Made by a program: the position numbers and the translations under genes. Under the pieces are notes generated by a model. The model searched no databases, was not told the DNA's origin, and saw only the letters and a program-made list of their open reading frames with translations. A stretch of DNA of 64,000 nucleotides from Talpa occidentalis (Eukaryota; Chordata; Mammalia; Eulipotyphla; Talpidae): positions 32,735,359 through 32,799,358 of the forward strand of contig NW_023603184.1 of NCBI RefSeq assembly GCF_014898055.3, in the 5' to 3' direction. Positions 21,399 through 31,435 of this stretch are shown piece after piece (within the stretch, counting starts at the first letter, position 1; each line of letters opens with the position of its first letter).

Positions 21399-22793
21399 AA
21401 AGAAATAGAACAATTATTGATGAAATTCATATGGAATCACCAAAAACCTGAATAGCCAAAGCTCTACTGAAAAAAAAAGAGGAAATGGAGGCATCAAACT
21501 CCCAGACTTCAAACTATACTACAAAGCCATAATCATCAAAACTGCATGGTATTGGAACAAGAACAGACATACAGACCAATGGAATCGAATAGAAAATCCA
21601 GAAATAAACCCACAGATTTATGGTCAACTAATCTTTGACAAAGGAGCAAAGACTATGCATTGGAGCAAAGAAAGTTTGTTCAATAAATGGTGCTGGGAAA
21701 ACTGGGTCGCTACATGCAAAAGAATGAAGCTTGACCACTACCTCACACCATACACAAAAATCAACTCAAAATGGATTAAAGAACTAGACATAAGACCTGA
21801 AACCATAAAATACATAGAAGGAAATATAGGCGAAACACTACGGGATTTGCACATCAAAGACATCTTTACAGACACATCACCCAAGCAGTGATAGTGAAGA
21901 GAAAGATAAACAGCTGGGACTACATCAAATTAAAGAGCTTCTGCACAGCAAAAGAGACAATAACAAAAACAAAGAGAAACCCACCAACTGGGAGAACATT
22001 TTTGCACCCAACACTAATGATAAAGGACTGATCACAAAAATCTGCAAAGAGCTGATGAGACTCAGCAACAACAAAGAAAATAATCCAGTCAAAAAATGGG
22101 CAGAAGAGCTAAAAAGAAACTTCTCTGAAGAGGAAATGCAAATGGCCAACAGACATATGAAAAAATGTTCAACATCACTTGCAATCAGGGAAATGCAAAT
22201 CAAAACTACCATGAGATACCATCTCACACCAGTGAGAATGGCACATATTAAAAAACTAGCAACAACAAATGTTGGCGAGGATGTGGAGAAAAAGGAACTC
22301 TTCTGCACTGTTGGTGGGAGTGCAAACTGGTCCAACCACTATGGAGAGCTGTGTGGAGATTTCTGGACCTACTAAACATAGAGCTTCCATATGATCCAGC
22401 AATTCCACTCCTAGGTATTTACCCAAAAGACACAGAAACATCAATTCCAAAGAGCACCTGCACCCTATGTTTATAGCAGCACTGTTTACAATAGCTAAGC
22501 TTTGGAAACAACCCAAATGCCCAAAAGTAGATGACTGGATCAAGAAGATGTGGTACATATATACCATGGAATATTACTCAGCATTCAAAAAAGATAAATA
22601 CATGCAATTTGCAGCAACATGGATGGCGCTGGAAGGGATCATGCTCAGCGAAATAAGTCAAAAAGAAAAAGAAAAATACCGGATGGTCTCACTCATAGCA
22701 GGAATCTAGAAAACTTAAATAAGGGACCTGGAAAATGAATATAAGAAAGTGAAAATCAAAATCAACAAAAAACTATGAACCAGAGACACTTTT

Positions 22794-22850
22794 TGGGGGT
22801 TGGGGGGCGGGAGTGGAGGGATTGGGGTCAGAATGGGGCGTTTGCAATTG
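22794..22850 (+). other. G-rich tract in the L1 3'UTR
   Basis: Several runs of three to six G lie on the + strand between 22794 and 22840. Mammalian L1 3'UTRs often carry such tracts, which can form G-quadruplexes. The related 3' end at 38274-38340 keeps the same feature with different runs. Confidence 0.75.
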
Positions 22851-22895
22851 TATGGGGGAATATAAAAATAAAATTTAAGATTTAAAAAAAAAAAA

Positions 22896-23123
22896 TAAAA
22901 TAAAATAGTGTAGTAGAGAGCGAAAAAAAAAAATAGACTTTTATTATTCTATATATGAGAAAAATAGGGATCAAATGTTATAACTTATTTCAAGTTTCTA
23001 TTACATTTAAATTATTTCTGATTATAGGTTTGCTTAGTTCAAATTACTGAGGTTAAAATTATTTGATTTTGTTTTTTATGAAATATGTAATAAAAATGAA
23101 AATAAAAAATTCTTTGGCATGTT
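22896..23123 (+). mobile_element. Probable L1 3'-transduced flank
   Basis: The L1 3' end is reached with an A run at 22883-22895. It is followed by non-L1 text, a second A run at 22923-22933, and a further 190 bp of AT-rich sequence carrying AATAAA at 23089 and 23101. The last A run starts at 23124 and abuts the right target-site duplication. The duplication encloses this extra sequence, so it was copied together with the L1 RNA. The middle A run suggests two read-through steps. Confidence 0.8.
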
Positions 23124-23139
23124 AAAAAAAAAAAAAAAA

Positions 23140-23153
23140 AAGAGTCACAGTTG
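23140..23153 (+). repeat. Right target-site duplication of the full-length L1
   Basis: Exact copy of the 14 bases at 16199-16212, located after the terminal poly(A). Confidence 0.95.
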
Positions 23154-23595
23154 TTCTGCATTTGAGGCTTTAGGTACACCCAGGAGGAACCCAGGAGGAG
23201 TCCACAGAGTCAAGGGACAGTAGAGACAGCAGCCATAAGGTAGATAATACTGGGGAGCACCAGCACAAGCTGAGGCCTGTGGGTACTAGGGTCAATACTG
23301 GGAGATAGCATGGTATCAGCTTGGCTCAAGAAATTGGCTCTGTCTTCAAAAGGACAGAGCAGACTCATGGGGCCTGACCATTTGGCCATTGTCAAAGTTT
23401 CCCCAAGTTGCACATGGTCTCCTCCAGGGGCTATACTCTGAGAACAGGCTGGGATAGGTACAGGCCTCCATCCCTTTAAACAAATACAGTCAGGACAAGG
23501 AGCTCTGCCCTTGCTGTTTTCTGTCCTCCAAAGCCAAAGTACAAGCTACAAGCTCCACTGATGCTGTTTCATATGCTAATAAGCCAAAGTCTAAT
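23154..23595. other. Unassigned non-coding stretch
   Basis: I see no gene or repeat that can be supported between the L1 and the following MIR. Confidence 0.45.
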
Positions 23596-23599
23596 GGCT

Positions 23600-23790
23600 G
23601 CAGGGAGGTAGCAGATGTTAGTCTGAATCCTGGGCTCCACCTGTTGAGTCTCCATTTATCCATCTGGAAAACTGGGACAATCCTCATCTGTCCATCTTCT
23701 TACTTGCATGGTGATGACTGAATGAAATGACATCTATCAAATACTCAGAATGGGCCCCAGCATTTAGTGGGTACTCAGCTACTCTCTTTT
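23600..23790 (+). mobile_element. MIR SINE, sense
   Basis: It shows 'tccatttatccatctggaaaactgggacaatcc', then 'tgatgactgaatgaaatgac' and 'gccccagcatttagtgggtac', in MIR sense order. Confidence 0.65.
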
Positions 23791-23800
23791 AATGATAAGT

Positions 23801-23889
23801 AAAAAAAATGTAACCCCCAAGTTATATAGATATATGAACAACTGAAAAATTCAATTTTAAAAAATAAAATAAAGATGTACAACACAGTT
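23801..23889 (+). repeat. 89-bp direct repeat, copy A
   Basis: It shares about 90 percent of bases by eye with 24534-24622, including TAACCCCCAAGTTATATAGA and ACTGAAAAATTCAATTTTAA and GTACAACACAG. The flanks of the two copies differ. The family is not recognised. Confidence 0.85.
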
Positions 23890-24059
23890 CTCTTTTATTC
23901 TGTAAAAGGGCATTATCTTTTCCTGAAAAAAGGGAGAAGAAAAGTCTTTTATTTTCTGCTACAATTGTGAACACTTCTGAGTGTCCTCCTAAATAACCCA
24001 TAATGATTCCACATACATTAAAGTCAGTGGCTATTGAGACTTGGCCCTACTAGTGACCC

Positions 24060-24270
24060 TCAGCTGTCTTGTTGTCCCTTAGCCACGACTCGCACATTTT
24101 AAAACCCACCTTCCCTTTGCTCATGTTGATCCCTCTGCACAGACTGCTCTTCACCTTTCCTCACTCAGGAGCTACTTCTTTCAGCGATTTCGAAAATTGA
24201 TCACACTTCCTCTTCATGCTTTCTTCCAATTCTCATCACTCTCACTGCTTTGTATTTATTCACTCATTCA
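24060..24270 (+). mobile_element. L2 LINE fragment
   Basis: 'gctcatgttgatccctctgcacag', 'cctttcctcactcaggagctac' and 'tgctttgtatttattcactc' look like an L2 3' block. Confidence 0.5.
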
Positions 24271-24533
24271 AACAGTATTGATTAGGTACATATTATATGT
24301 CAGACTCAATCCATAGCTCTCTTTTGCATTAAATGTGAGCCCCATAAGGCAACAACCACCTGCTAGATTCCACCACAACATCCAGAGTGGTGCGTGGCAC
24401 AGATCGGCCACCAGCAAGAGGAAGGAAAAGGAAAATATCGTCTCTAACATTCACTGTGTGTTTAACAAGCATGTGAAGCGCCTACTGCATGCAAGGCAAG
24501 TGCAGACTATTTGGGTCTATTACATATGGAGGA

Positions 24534-24622
24534 ATAAAAAATATAACCCCCAAGTTATATAGATATGTAAACAACTGAAAAATTCAATTTTAAAAAATTT
24601 AATAAAGGTGTACAACACAGTT
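24534..24622 (+). repeat. 89-bp direct repeat, copy B
   Basis: Second copy of the segment at 23801-23889, in the same orientation, about 730 bp downstream. Confidence 0.85.
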
Positions 24623-24639
24623 TGTGAACATGAGGGCAG

Positions 24640-24790
24640 ACTCAAGTGGTGCAGCTGACTTAACAACATTTCTCAGATGGGGATCCTAAGGCCTGGAGAG
24701 GAACAGCGACTACCCAGGATCACACAGAGAGTTGGTGGCAGAGACCTCAGCCCTGCCATTGCAGAACCCTGCCTCTAGCTTACCCTGACT
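24640..24790 (-). mobile_element. MIR-family fragment, antisense
   Basis: 'tctcagatggggatcctaagg', 'cctggagaggaacagcgac' and 'ggatcacacagagagttgg' follow the MIR3-like antisense order. Confidence 0.5.
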
Positions 24791-25485
24791 GTTTTTGACC
24801 TTGAGTTCACCTTGGTTAATTTACCTTTGCAAGGCCCCAAGCCTCTTGAGTGTCTGTAAATAAGTGCAGTTTTTGCTACTGTAAGCAACCAAAGAAGCCT
24901 CAGAGCATTGTACTAAAATGTGGTGATCAACTGTGCCTAAAAGGCTGGCATGAGAGAGAGATAATTTAGCCAGTATGTGAGCCCTCCTGACGGCCAAGCA
25001 TCCTCACCTGTGATCATGTGCAGCATGACTGCCAAGCGATAAACACCTTGCTTCTTTAGGAATAATGGTGAGGCGCCACCTTTATCGAAAGTTAAAAGGG
25101 ACACCTTGCGGTGTGAGACTCTGCCTTGAAAACAAATGACTCGACAGAAATGTGACTTGAATGATAACTAATGGTCTGTAAAAACACCTCTGTATTAATT
25201 GTGAAACATCTAAAATGCTAAGGATCTTATCACATTTCTGAGCAGGCAGGGAAGAGATATGGTGCCTCAAGTGGTGAGGTGTGTAAGTGGCAACATGTCC
25301 ATCCGCTCCAGAGTTGAGCAAAGCAGGACTTGGGACACTGAGAACCAAGGAAACTGAAAGAGACTTCTCTGTTTAAGCACATACACCCACTCCTGCCCAT
25401 GCATACTCCTACACTCTTACCCCCACACACTGCTTGATAAACAGCCCAGGAGACAACAAAGCTTGAGAAAGCTCCTGGAAAATCA
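24791..25485. other. Unassigned non-coding stretch
   Basis: No supported feature. Confidence 0.4.
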
Positions 25486-25489
25486 GTGA

Positions 25490-25575
25490 CCAGCTCTGCA
25501 GCCCAAGCTCTGCCATTGATTAGCGGGGCAATCTTGAGTAAGTCACTGCCTCTCTTTATGTCTCACAGCAATGGG
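25490..25575 (+). mobile_element. MIR SINE fragment, sense
   Basis: 'agctctgccattgattagcgg' followed by 'cttgagtaagtcactgcctctc' is the MIR core. Confidence 0.65.
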
Positions 25576-25594
25576 GAGGAAGGTAGTCAAAAAG

Positions 25595-26078
25595 AAAGGG
25601 AATTCAACAAATCAATAAATAGTGTAGAGACCATTGGTAGCCATCTGGAAAAATGAAGGTGAATCCACATCTGCCACTTATATCAGGATAAATTCCAAAT
25701 GGATCAAAGACATGCATGTGAAAAACAAAACCATGTACATACTAGAATAAAATATGAAGAAAGTCCTTTATAGGCTCAAGTGGGGAGGGTTTCTCAAACT
25801 CAGATTCAGAAGCTATACAAGAAAAGACTGACAAATTTCATCTCTAGTAAAAGAAAGTGGTGCTTGACCAAACCAGTAAAAGACCAAAAAAAAAAAAAGA
25901 AAAGAAAAGAAAAAAAGAAAAAGTAAAACACCAACAGCAAAATCAAAAGACAGAAAAACTAAGAAAATACATTTGCAATAAATCACAAAGGTCTAATCTC
26001 TCTAACACATAAAATGCTCCTAGAAATCTATTGGGAAAAACCCAACAACAATCCAACTGTATAAAGGGTAAAGGATAT
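25595..26078 (+). mobile_element. Old L1M LINE ORF2-region fragment
   Basis: It contains decayed ORF2 text, such as 'aaattccaaatggatcaaagac', 'aaaaccatgtacatactagaa', and 'aaatcacaaaggtctaatctc', plus an internal A-rich tract near 25886-25922. There are many stops and it is non-coding. Confidence 0.7.
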
Positions 26079-26081
26079 TGT

Positions 26082-26500
26082 GGTAGGCAGAATAATGACC
26101 TTCTCTCCCCCCAAAATTCCTGATTCCTGGAGCCTTTGAATATGCCTTGTTATATAGCAAAAGAGAACAGAGGTAGCAGATTAATTTAAGTCTGCTAATT
26201 AGTTGAAACCTGACTGAAAAATAGGGAAAAACAGGGTGGACCCTGTATAATCACAAGACTCTTAAATGTGAAAGAGGGAGGCAGAGTCACCAACAGAGCG
26301 GCAGGATGTGAAGGAGACTTGCAGAGAGCCACAACTTCGAAGACAGAAAGCAGCCACAAGCCCAGGAGTGCAGGTGGCCTCTAGAAGCTAGAGAAGGCAA
26401 GAAAAGACTATGTAGAGCCTTCAGAAAGGAATGCAGTCTGTTCAGACCCTGATTTCAGCCCAATGAGACCCACTTCAGATTTCTGACCATTGTTCTAAAT
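26082..26500 (+). mobile_element. MLT1-type (ERVL-MaLR) LTR fragment
   Basis: It begins 'attgtggtaggcagaataatg', continues through 'aattcctgattcctggagcc', 'ggcctctagaagctagagaagg', and ends 'cccaatgagacccacttcag', 'atttctgacc'. This order matches MLT1-class LTRs as I remember them. No internal genes flank it. Confidence 0.7.
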
Positions 26501-26589
26501 GGTCTAAAACCACTTATTGAAAATAAAATCTTTCCCCCCATTTTAGAGGATCCTTTGCGGTAAATCAATACCGGTGAGTCTCTTTTTGG

Positions 26590-26760
26590 ACTTTCATTAG
26601 TTTCTCTGTTTGCATGTACCATCTTGACTACTGTAGCTTCATAGGAAATCCTGGTATCTGGTATTCTAAGGCCTCCGATTCTGCTCCTTGCTGTGGCCTT
26701 TCTAATCTGTCTAGCTTGTGTTACTATGAAAATTCAGCATCTTTTCACATGTCAAGAGCC
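26590..26760 (-). mobile_element. L1M LINE fragment, antisense
   Basis: 'cttgactactgtagcttcatagg' and 'tctggtattctaaggcctcc' match the reverse of an L1 ORF2 stretch. Confidence 0.5.
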
Positions 26761-26794
26761 ATTTGTATTTCCTTCTTTGTGATGGGATCTCCTA

Positions 26795-26870
26795 TATCTG
26801 TATTAGTTTTTCATTGCTACTGTAACAAATTATCACAAAATCAGAGGCTTAAGACAATATAAGTCTCTCA
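26795..26870 (-). mobile_element. MLT1-type LTR end, antisense
   Basis: 'tgtattagtttttcattgct' and 'actgtaacaaattatcacaaa' read like the reverse of an MLT1 LTR 3' end. Confidence 0.5.
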
Positions 26871-26879
26871 AACTGTAAG

Positions 26880-27055
26880 GGTGGTGCACTGACCGAAAAG
26901 CGGTGGGAGGGAGCCTTCTGGGGCCTAACAATATTCTGTATCTGGTACTGGGTGGTGGTTTTTTTAGTTATATACATATGCAAAAATGCGTCAAACCAAA
27001 CACTTAAGATTTGTGTGTTTTACTATACATGTATGGTACTTCAGCTTAAAAAGTA
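26880..27055 (+). mobile_element. L1M 3'-end fragment
   Basis: 'caaaaatgcgtcaaaccaaac', then 'acttaagatttgtgtgtttt' and an A-rich end, is the usual L1MA/L1MB-type 3' terminus. Confidence 0.6.
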
Positions 27056-27762
27056 AAACAAAACCACCCTAAATATTTTTTCACCTATCAGACTGGCAAA
27101 ATTCCAAAAGTTTCTTAAAACACCATTAGGGAGGCTGCAGAAATAGGCGTTCTTGTACCTTGCTGGTGGGAGTGAAAAATGGTATAATTCCTCTGGAGGC
27201 TTATTTTGCAGGATCCTGCAAAATAACAAATACACTTGCTCTTTTGTAAATACACTTATTTGCACTTCTAAGAATTTATCCAACGACTACCCTCTCCCAC
27301 ACATGAAATAACACATACACATTTGCTGCCTCACAACTCGTAATAGCAAAAAACTGGAAAGGACCTAAATGTCCATCAACAGGGTACAAGATAAATAAAT
27401 AATGGTACATGGATATACTAGATTCTACATAGCTGTAATAAAGAAATAGGAAGGCTTTTACACAGATATGGAGAGCTGTCCCAAACAAGATGTTGAAAGA
27501 AAAAAATCAGACATGAAAAAATATGTAGAGCATACTACCATTTATGTAAAGATTAAAATCTTGGTATTCATTTATACACACTAAAAGAAACTAGAGGGAC
27601 ACAGAAGAAACTACTCATAGCATTAGCTGCACATAAGGGTTTTGGGAACCAGGCAGAGAGAAGATATGGTAAGAGGGAGGTTTTTCATTTTAAATCTTTT
27701 TATGCTTTTTAAATTTTAAATCATAAACCTATAGCATTAAATAAGAAAATTAATTTTTTAAG
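27056..27762 (+). mobile_element. Old L1M LINE 3' fragment
   Basis: Decayed ORF2/3'UTR text: 'cacctatcagactggcaaaa', 'cttgctggtgggagtgaaaa', 'caacaactcgtaatagc'-like wording, 'aatgtccatcaacagggtac', and a closing 'aaatctttttatgctttttaaattttaaatc'-like AT-rich end. The ORF2 C-terminal reading order is recognisable but broken. Confidence 0.75.
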
Positions 27763-28147
27763 AGAAGAGGGATGCCGGAAGGAGGAAGAAGAATGTTGAA
27801 CAGGTGGTTTTCCAAAACAATGCCATCAATTTATGATTTTATTTGGTTATTATGCAGAGAACTGCTTAATCGTAAGCAAGAGATTTAGGTTGGATATACA
27901 GAAGAACTTTCCAACGTGAAGGGGAGCCACATATTGAAATAGGAGATGAAATAATCTTCCCTGGTGGTTTTAAAAACAAGCCAGACTCTCCATGGCCTGC
28001 AGGAAGACAGCATCAGGGAGCAGACCACAGGCCTGAAGTTAAAGTCCTGGTTACAGACTCAACACACAGATTCATCATCACCCTATGACCTGCATGGGCA
28101 ACACTGCTCAGCCTTAGTTAGGCTTCCCACATCTAGAAAACAGGGTT

Positions 28148-28163
28148 AACAATGGTGATGGTG
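28148..28163 (+). repeat. Target-site duplication of the SINE at 28.2 kb
   Basis: AACAATGGTGATGGTG is exactly repeated at 28432-28447. Confidence 0.95.
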
Positions 28164-28431
28164 GACCTCCCCGGTGGCGCAGCGGTTGAGCGCTGGGTTG
28201 CGAAGTTGGCCGCAGCCTCTACAGTGCTGGTTCGATCCCCGGCTACTCCCCAGCCACCGGAGGAGGGTCCTACATGGCGCGCAGACCTCTCCTGCCGCCC
28301 ACTGCTCCCCTCAGCAGTGTACTTCAGTCCTTCTGCCTGCTCTGGTGAATTCTCTCACCCTCCCGCGCTTCTGACTGTACCCAGTGCTTGTATAAATAAA
28401 TAAATAAATAAATCTTTAAAAAAAAAAAAAA
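28164..28431 (+). mobile_element. tRNA-derived SINE, younger subfamily
   Basis: Complete copy with intact A box (TGGCGCAGCGG) and B box (GGTTCGATCCC), (TAAA)n and a poly(A) tail. A 27-bp-scale internal deletion near 28340 removes part of the ctctgctccctgctctgg segment. Exact 16-bp duplications flank it. Confidence 0.95.
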
Positions 28432-28447
28432 AACAATGGTGATGGTG

Positions 28448-28960
28448 CCAATTCATCAACTGCTGAGGGTTCATGGGATAACATAGGTAAAGCAGTCACA
28501 CTCTGCCTGTCATGCTGTGTACAGCACAAGCTTGTCCTACCCTGTAACTCTCCACAGGCCCTGGAATTTGGAAAGAGTGTCTCTCAGAGGTATAACCAGT
28601 GTTTAAAAAAAAAAAGTGTTTTCTCTATTCAGTTCTTACATGACTTTGTTTGATGGGTTTCAGGCCCAGATCAGATGCTTTGCCACACATATTACAACGG
28701 TACAAAGGTTCAACAATTGGAAATCATCAGTGAAATGGAGGGAGGAGAAAAAGATCCTTGCATAGATTATAGCTGCAATTTGGTGAAAGAACTGGCTTTG
28801 CTTGGAGGAGGAGGAGATACCACACTCCTGCCAAATATCTAACCCTTTAACAATGCCTGTCTGGTGAGCCTACGTGCTCCAGGAAAAGGCCACCAATAAA
28901 ATCCTTTGCAAGGGTCTGTGTGGAGCAGGGAGAGAGGAAATGCAGTCAGCTTTTTTTTCT
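28448..28960. other. Unassigned non-coding stretch
   Basis: No supported feature before the candidate exon. Confidence 0.4.
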
Positions 28961-28966
28961 CTGCAG

Positions 28967-29086
28967 GAAAGGGAGGCTGAACAACTGCACATCAGGAGAG
29001 AAGGCAAACAAATTGCCCATTCAAGCCAAAATAAGCTGCTCCCGGGGGAAGCAAAACAGCTGGAGCCAATTCAGCCAGACACGGAG
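28967..29086 (+). CDS. Candidate internal exon of an unknown gene
   Basis: A strong acceptor (CTTTTTTTTCTCTGCAG) ends at 28966 and a strong donor (GAG then GTGAGG) begins at 29087. The 120 bases between them are exactly 40 codons, are open in phase 0, and begin EREAEQLHIRREG and end PIQPDTE. The surrounding frame is open from 28874 to 29152. I do not recognise the protein, and no neighbouring exon was found. It could be an exon of a host transcript, a lncRNA exon, or chance. Confidence 0.35.
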
Positions 29087-30065
29087 GTGAGGACCCTGAA
29101 GACAGAGTTGGGGCCGGGGAGCCTGCCACTGGCAGGCAGGGATCTTGAGTAAGTGGTGGCCACATGCCCCACCTCACCTCTGCTGACCTCAGTCTAGGCT
29201 CATGAATGGGAGCCAGGCAGCCAGCTTTGTCAGATGTGGAGGAAAATCCTGGGTGGAAGGGAAGGAATAAAGAAAGCAGCACAGGAGTGAACCCGCCAAG
29301 TGAGCGTGCCCCTGCTGAGCACCTATCATGGGGCAGACACGCAGCAGGTACCTGATGCTCCTATGCCTTTTGGAAGAACAACTTTTAGAAGTGAGTAATT
29401 GTGAGGATGATTTTACAAAAGAGAACTTGGATGCAGCAATGCAGGTTCAGCACTGCGAAGTGAGTAAAGGAGGCACACATCACTGGAGATGTGGCCAGGC
29501 CAGTGTGGCCAATGGCCTCAGCTCTCGCCTCCCTGAATGTTACTCGAGTTTTTCTACATGTGGCTCCAGCAGTTCTTCATTTAAAGCAGGAACTTGCAGG
29601 CCTCACCATCCTATCTAGTCATGGGGGTGTCTGGCAGCAAACACATAATATGTCAAGAGAAACTTCACTAGAAAACTCAGGGAAAAACCAAAGCAAAATG
29701 CAAAGAAAGGGAGGGAAAGAAACCTGGAAGGAAGTAGCAGCACAGTTATTTTGATCCCCTAAGAAACCTGAAGTGAGGCCACTGTGGGACTCTCCTCAAG
29801 CTGGCATATGCAGGCCCTGAGTCCCTGGGACAAAGGAGAGCAGAATCCTGACCTGGAATAAATCTGGGTTAGCACTGTTTCAGGGCTGTTGGGATTTCCA
29901 GATTGACCAGATTAGGGTCCCCAAGCTCCAGTTTACAAATCCTTTCTACAGCTATACTGAGACCTACTCTGGACCCTGACATCTCGGTGGGGAAGATACT
30001 TTCTCATTAGCTGCTGAGAGTCCCACCCCGAACCTCAGGCCTTCTTAAAGTCACAGTTATGTACT
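29087..30065. other. Unassigned non-coding stretch
   Basis: No supported repeat or gene beyond the candidate exon just upstream. Confidence 0.4.
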
Positions 30066-30069
30066 TCCT

Positions 30070-30320
30070 TCCTTGAAGCCTCAATATAATAATAGTAATA
30101 GCTGTTAAGATTCACTGACTCTGGACTTTTGTGCCAGGCACTGTTCTTAGCACTTTACCTAACAACACTATAAAGTCAATATTATGATTTTTTCTAGATG
30201 AGGCAATCAAAACAGAGAGGTTAAGCCACTTATAGAAGGCTACATAGCTCATAAGTGGAAGAACCAGGATCACAAAGCAGGTTATCAGTTCCAAATGCCT
30301 GTGCCCTTCTTAACCACCAC
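30070..30320 (-). mobile_element. MIR SINE, antisense
   Basis: Clear reverse MIR: 'cttttgtgccaggcactgttc', 'cacttaccta..aacact', 'tttctagatgaggcaatc', 'acagagaggttaagccactt', 'gtgcccttcttaaccacc'. Confidence 0.85.
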
Positions 30321-31220
30321 CCATATTGCCACAGGTCCTTGGACTGCTAAAGAGCCATCTTGGAAGTCAGGCAGACAGATCTACCATTCACTGCTACTCA
30401 TCCCTGGGCAACCTGTTAGCTGGTTTAACCTCTGAGTTTACACCTTATGGAGTTGCATCCTTTCCCCAGAACAGCTAGGTCCCCAGTTATGCGCTTTCAG
30501 TCATCGATTTCACCTTCCCTTCCAGTTTGATTTGTCTGTGGCACATTTATTGACATTAAGTCTCTTTATACCCTTGAACAAAGTCTGCCTTCTTCACATT
30601 CTGTAACTGTTTTTTGCCTGTCATGGGTGGGACACAGCCCCCACCTCTGAGAGGCTGGATCTCGGGGAATGAGACTGAAGGCCGAGAAATCCATTTGAAA
30701 TAGGCAGCAGCAGAGGGGCTGAGGGGGAAGCTGACAATAAGAACCAGGCTTTTAGCTGGTAAGCACTCTTCTACAGTTTGTCTCCCTCTTGCTGGCCTCC
30801 TGCCAGGGCAAGCAGGCGGCTTCTTGTCACTTCATATTGCACAACTTGCACCCTGCAGGGCACCCACTGAGGGCCTCATTCCTCTGGCTGCGGGGAGCCT
30901 CTGCTCCCAGCTCACAGGCAGGCAGGGAGACATGTCCAGAGCCCTGTGAGAGGGCACACACATTTCCTAACTCTGAACCATGCACTCAGTGGACTGTGAG
31001 CCATGCCCCAGGTGCTGCAGACGAACAGAAAATAACAGGTCTGCCCTCAAAGCATTCATCACATGCCCTGCTCCCCCACTGCCTCTGATAGTCTCCTTAT
31101 TTGGATACTGCTGGATACACCTTTCCAGAATATTCTTTCCCTCAAGAAATACTTCATTAGAACAGTTACACCCACAAGGGATTCTCCCCTCTCGCCACCC
31201 TGACCAAGGGAAATGAAAAT
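30321..31220. other. Unassigned non-coding stretch
   Basis: No supported feature. A 99-codon frame at 30789-31088 has no coding signature. Confidence 0.4.
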
Positions 31221-31223
31221 TAC

Positions 31224-31247
31224 ATATATATATATATATATATATAT
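31224..31247 (+). repeat. (AT)n microsatellite
   Basis: About 12 consecutive AT dinucleotides. Confidence 0.95.
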
Positions 31248-31435
31248 TTCTTATTCTCCTGCATTATGCCAAGTATTTCACATACACTCTCTCACCTAAT
31301 CCTCAGAACAACAATCCTGCAAAGCGAATGATCCCTGTTACGTAGATGAGGGAATCATGGCAGCTAACACAGAGGTAGAGCTCCTTGAACCAAGGCTCTG
31401 CCTGCAGAGTCTATGCTCTTTCTACAGCCCCAGGC
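31248..31435 (-). mobile_element. MIR SINE, antisense
   Basis: 'attatgccaagtatttcac', 'ctcacctaatcctcagaacaac', 'agatgagggaatcatgg', and 'gagtctatgctctttctac' follow the reverse-MIR order. Confidence 0.75.

Larger units (their letters stand above)
18559..22709 (+). pseudogene. LINE-1 ORF2 (endonuclease/reverse transcriptase), disrupted
   Basis: The frame opens with an apurinic-type endonuclease: LNVNGLNS at about residue 12-19, QETH near 43, [13 protein letters not shown], and SDHEG are all present, so the catalytic residues of this domain look intact. The first open segment ends at 20161-20163 at a stop created by an apparent 1-base loss in the motif that normally reads on into the RT domain. 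A second segment (20163-20870) carries the RT active-site motif FADDMIIY. It ends at another apparent 1-base loss in a T run near 20830. A third segment (from 20861) is cut by the SINE at 21082. After the SINE the reading resumes in fragments, including 21655-21891. The frame ends with the canonical L1 ORF2 C-terminus at 22709. It lies 70 bp downstream of ORF1. It cannot make a complete ORF2 protein. Confidence 0.95.
16213..23139 (+). mobile_element. Full-length LINE-1 insertion with 3' transduction and a nested SINE
   Basis: The element has every part of a mammalian L1 in order. A CpG-rich 5'UTR (about 16213-17417) opens with a YY1-like AACATGGCGG. ORF1 follows at 17418-18488, then a 70-bp spacer and an ORF2 reading region at 18559-22709. 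The 3'UTR is G-rich, and poly(A) is reached at about 22895. About 230 bp of unrelated sequence then leads to a second AATAAA and a terminal A run. Exact 14-bp duplications flank the whole unit. A young SINE with its own 17-bp duplication interrupts ORF2 at 21082. L1 ORF1 and ORF2 products form the ribonucleoprotein that copies L1 and SINE RNAs into the genome. ORF1 is intact but ORF2 has at least two frameshifts plus the SINE, so this copy cannot move by itself. Its intact ORF1 suggests moderately recent insertion. Confidence 0.96.

Noticed and set aside
23801..24622. An intact small LTR element bounded by the 89-bp direct repeat
   Set aside because: The repeats do not begin TG or end CA, and the interior contains an L2 fragment rather than retroviral sequence.
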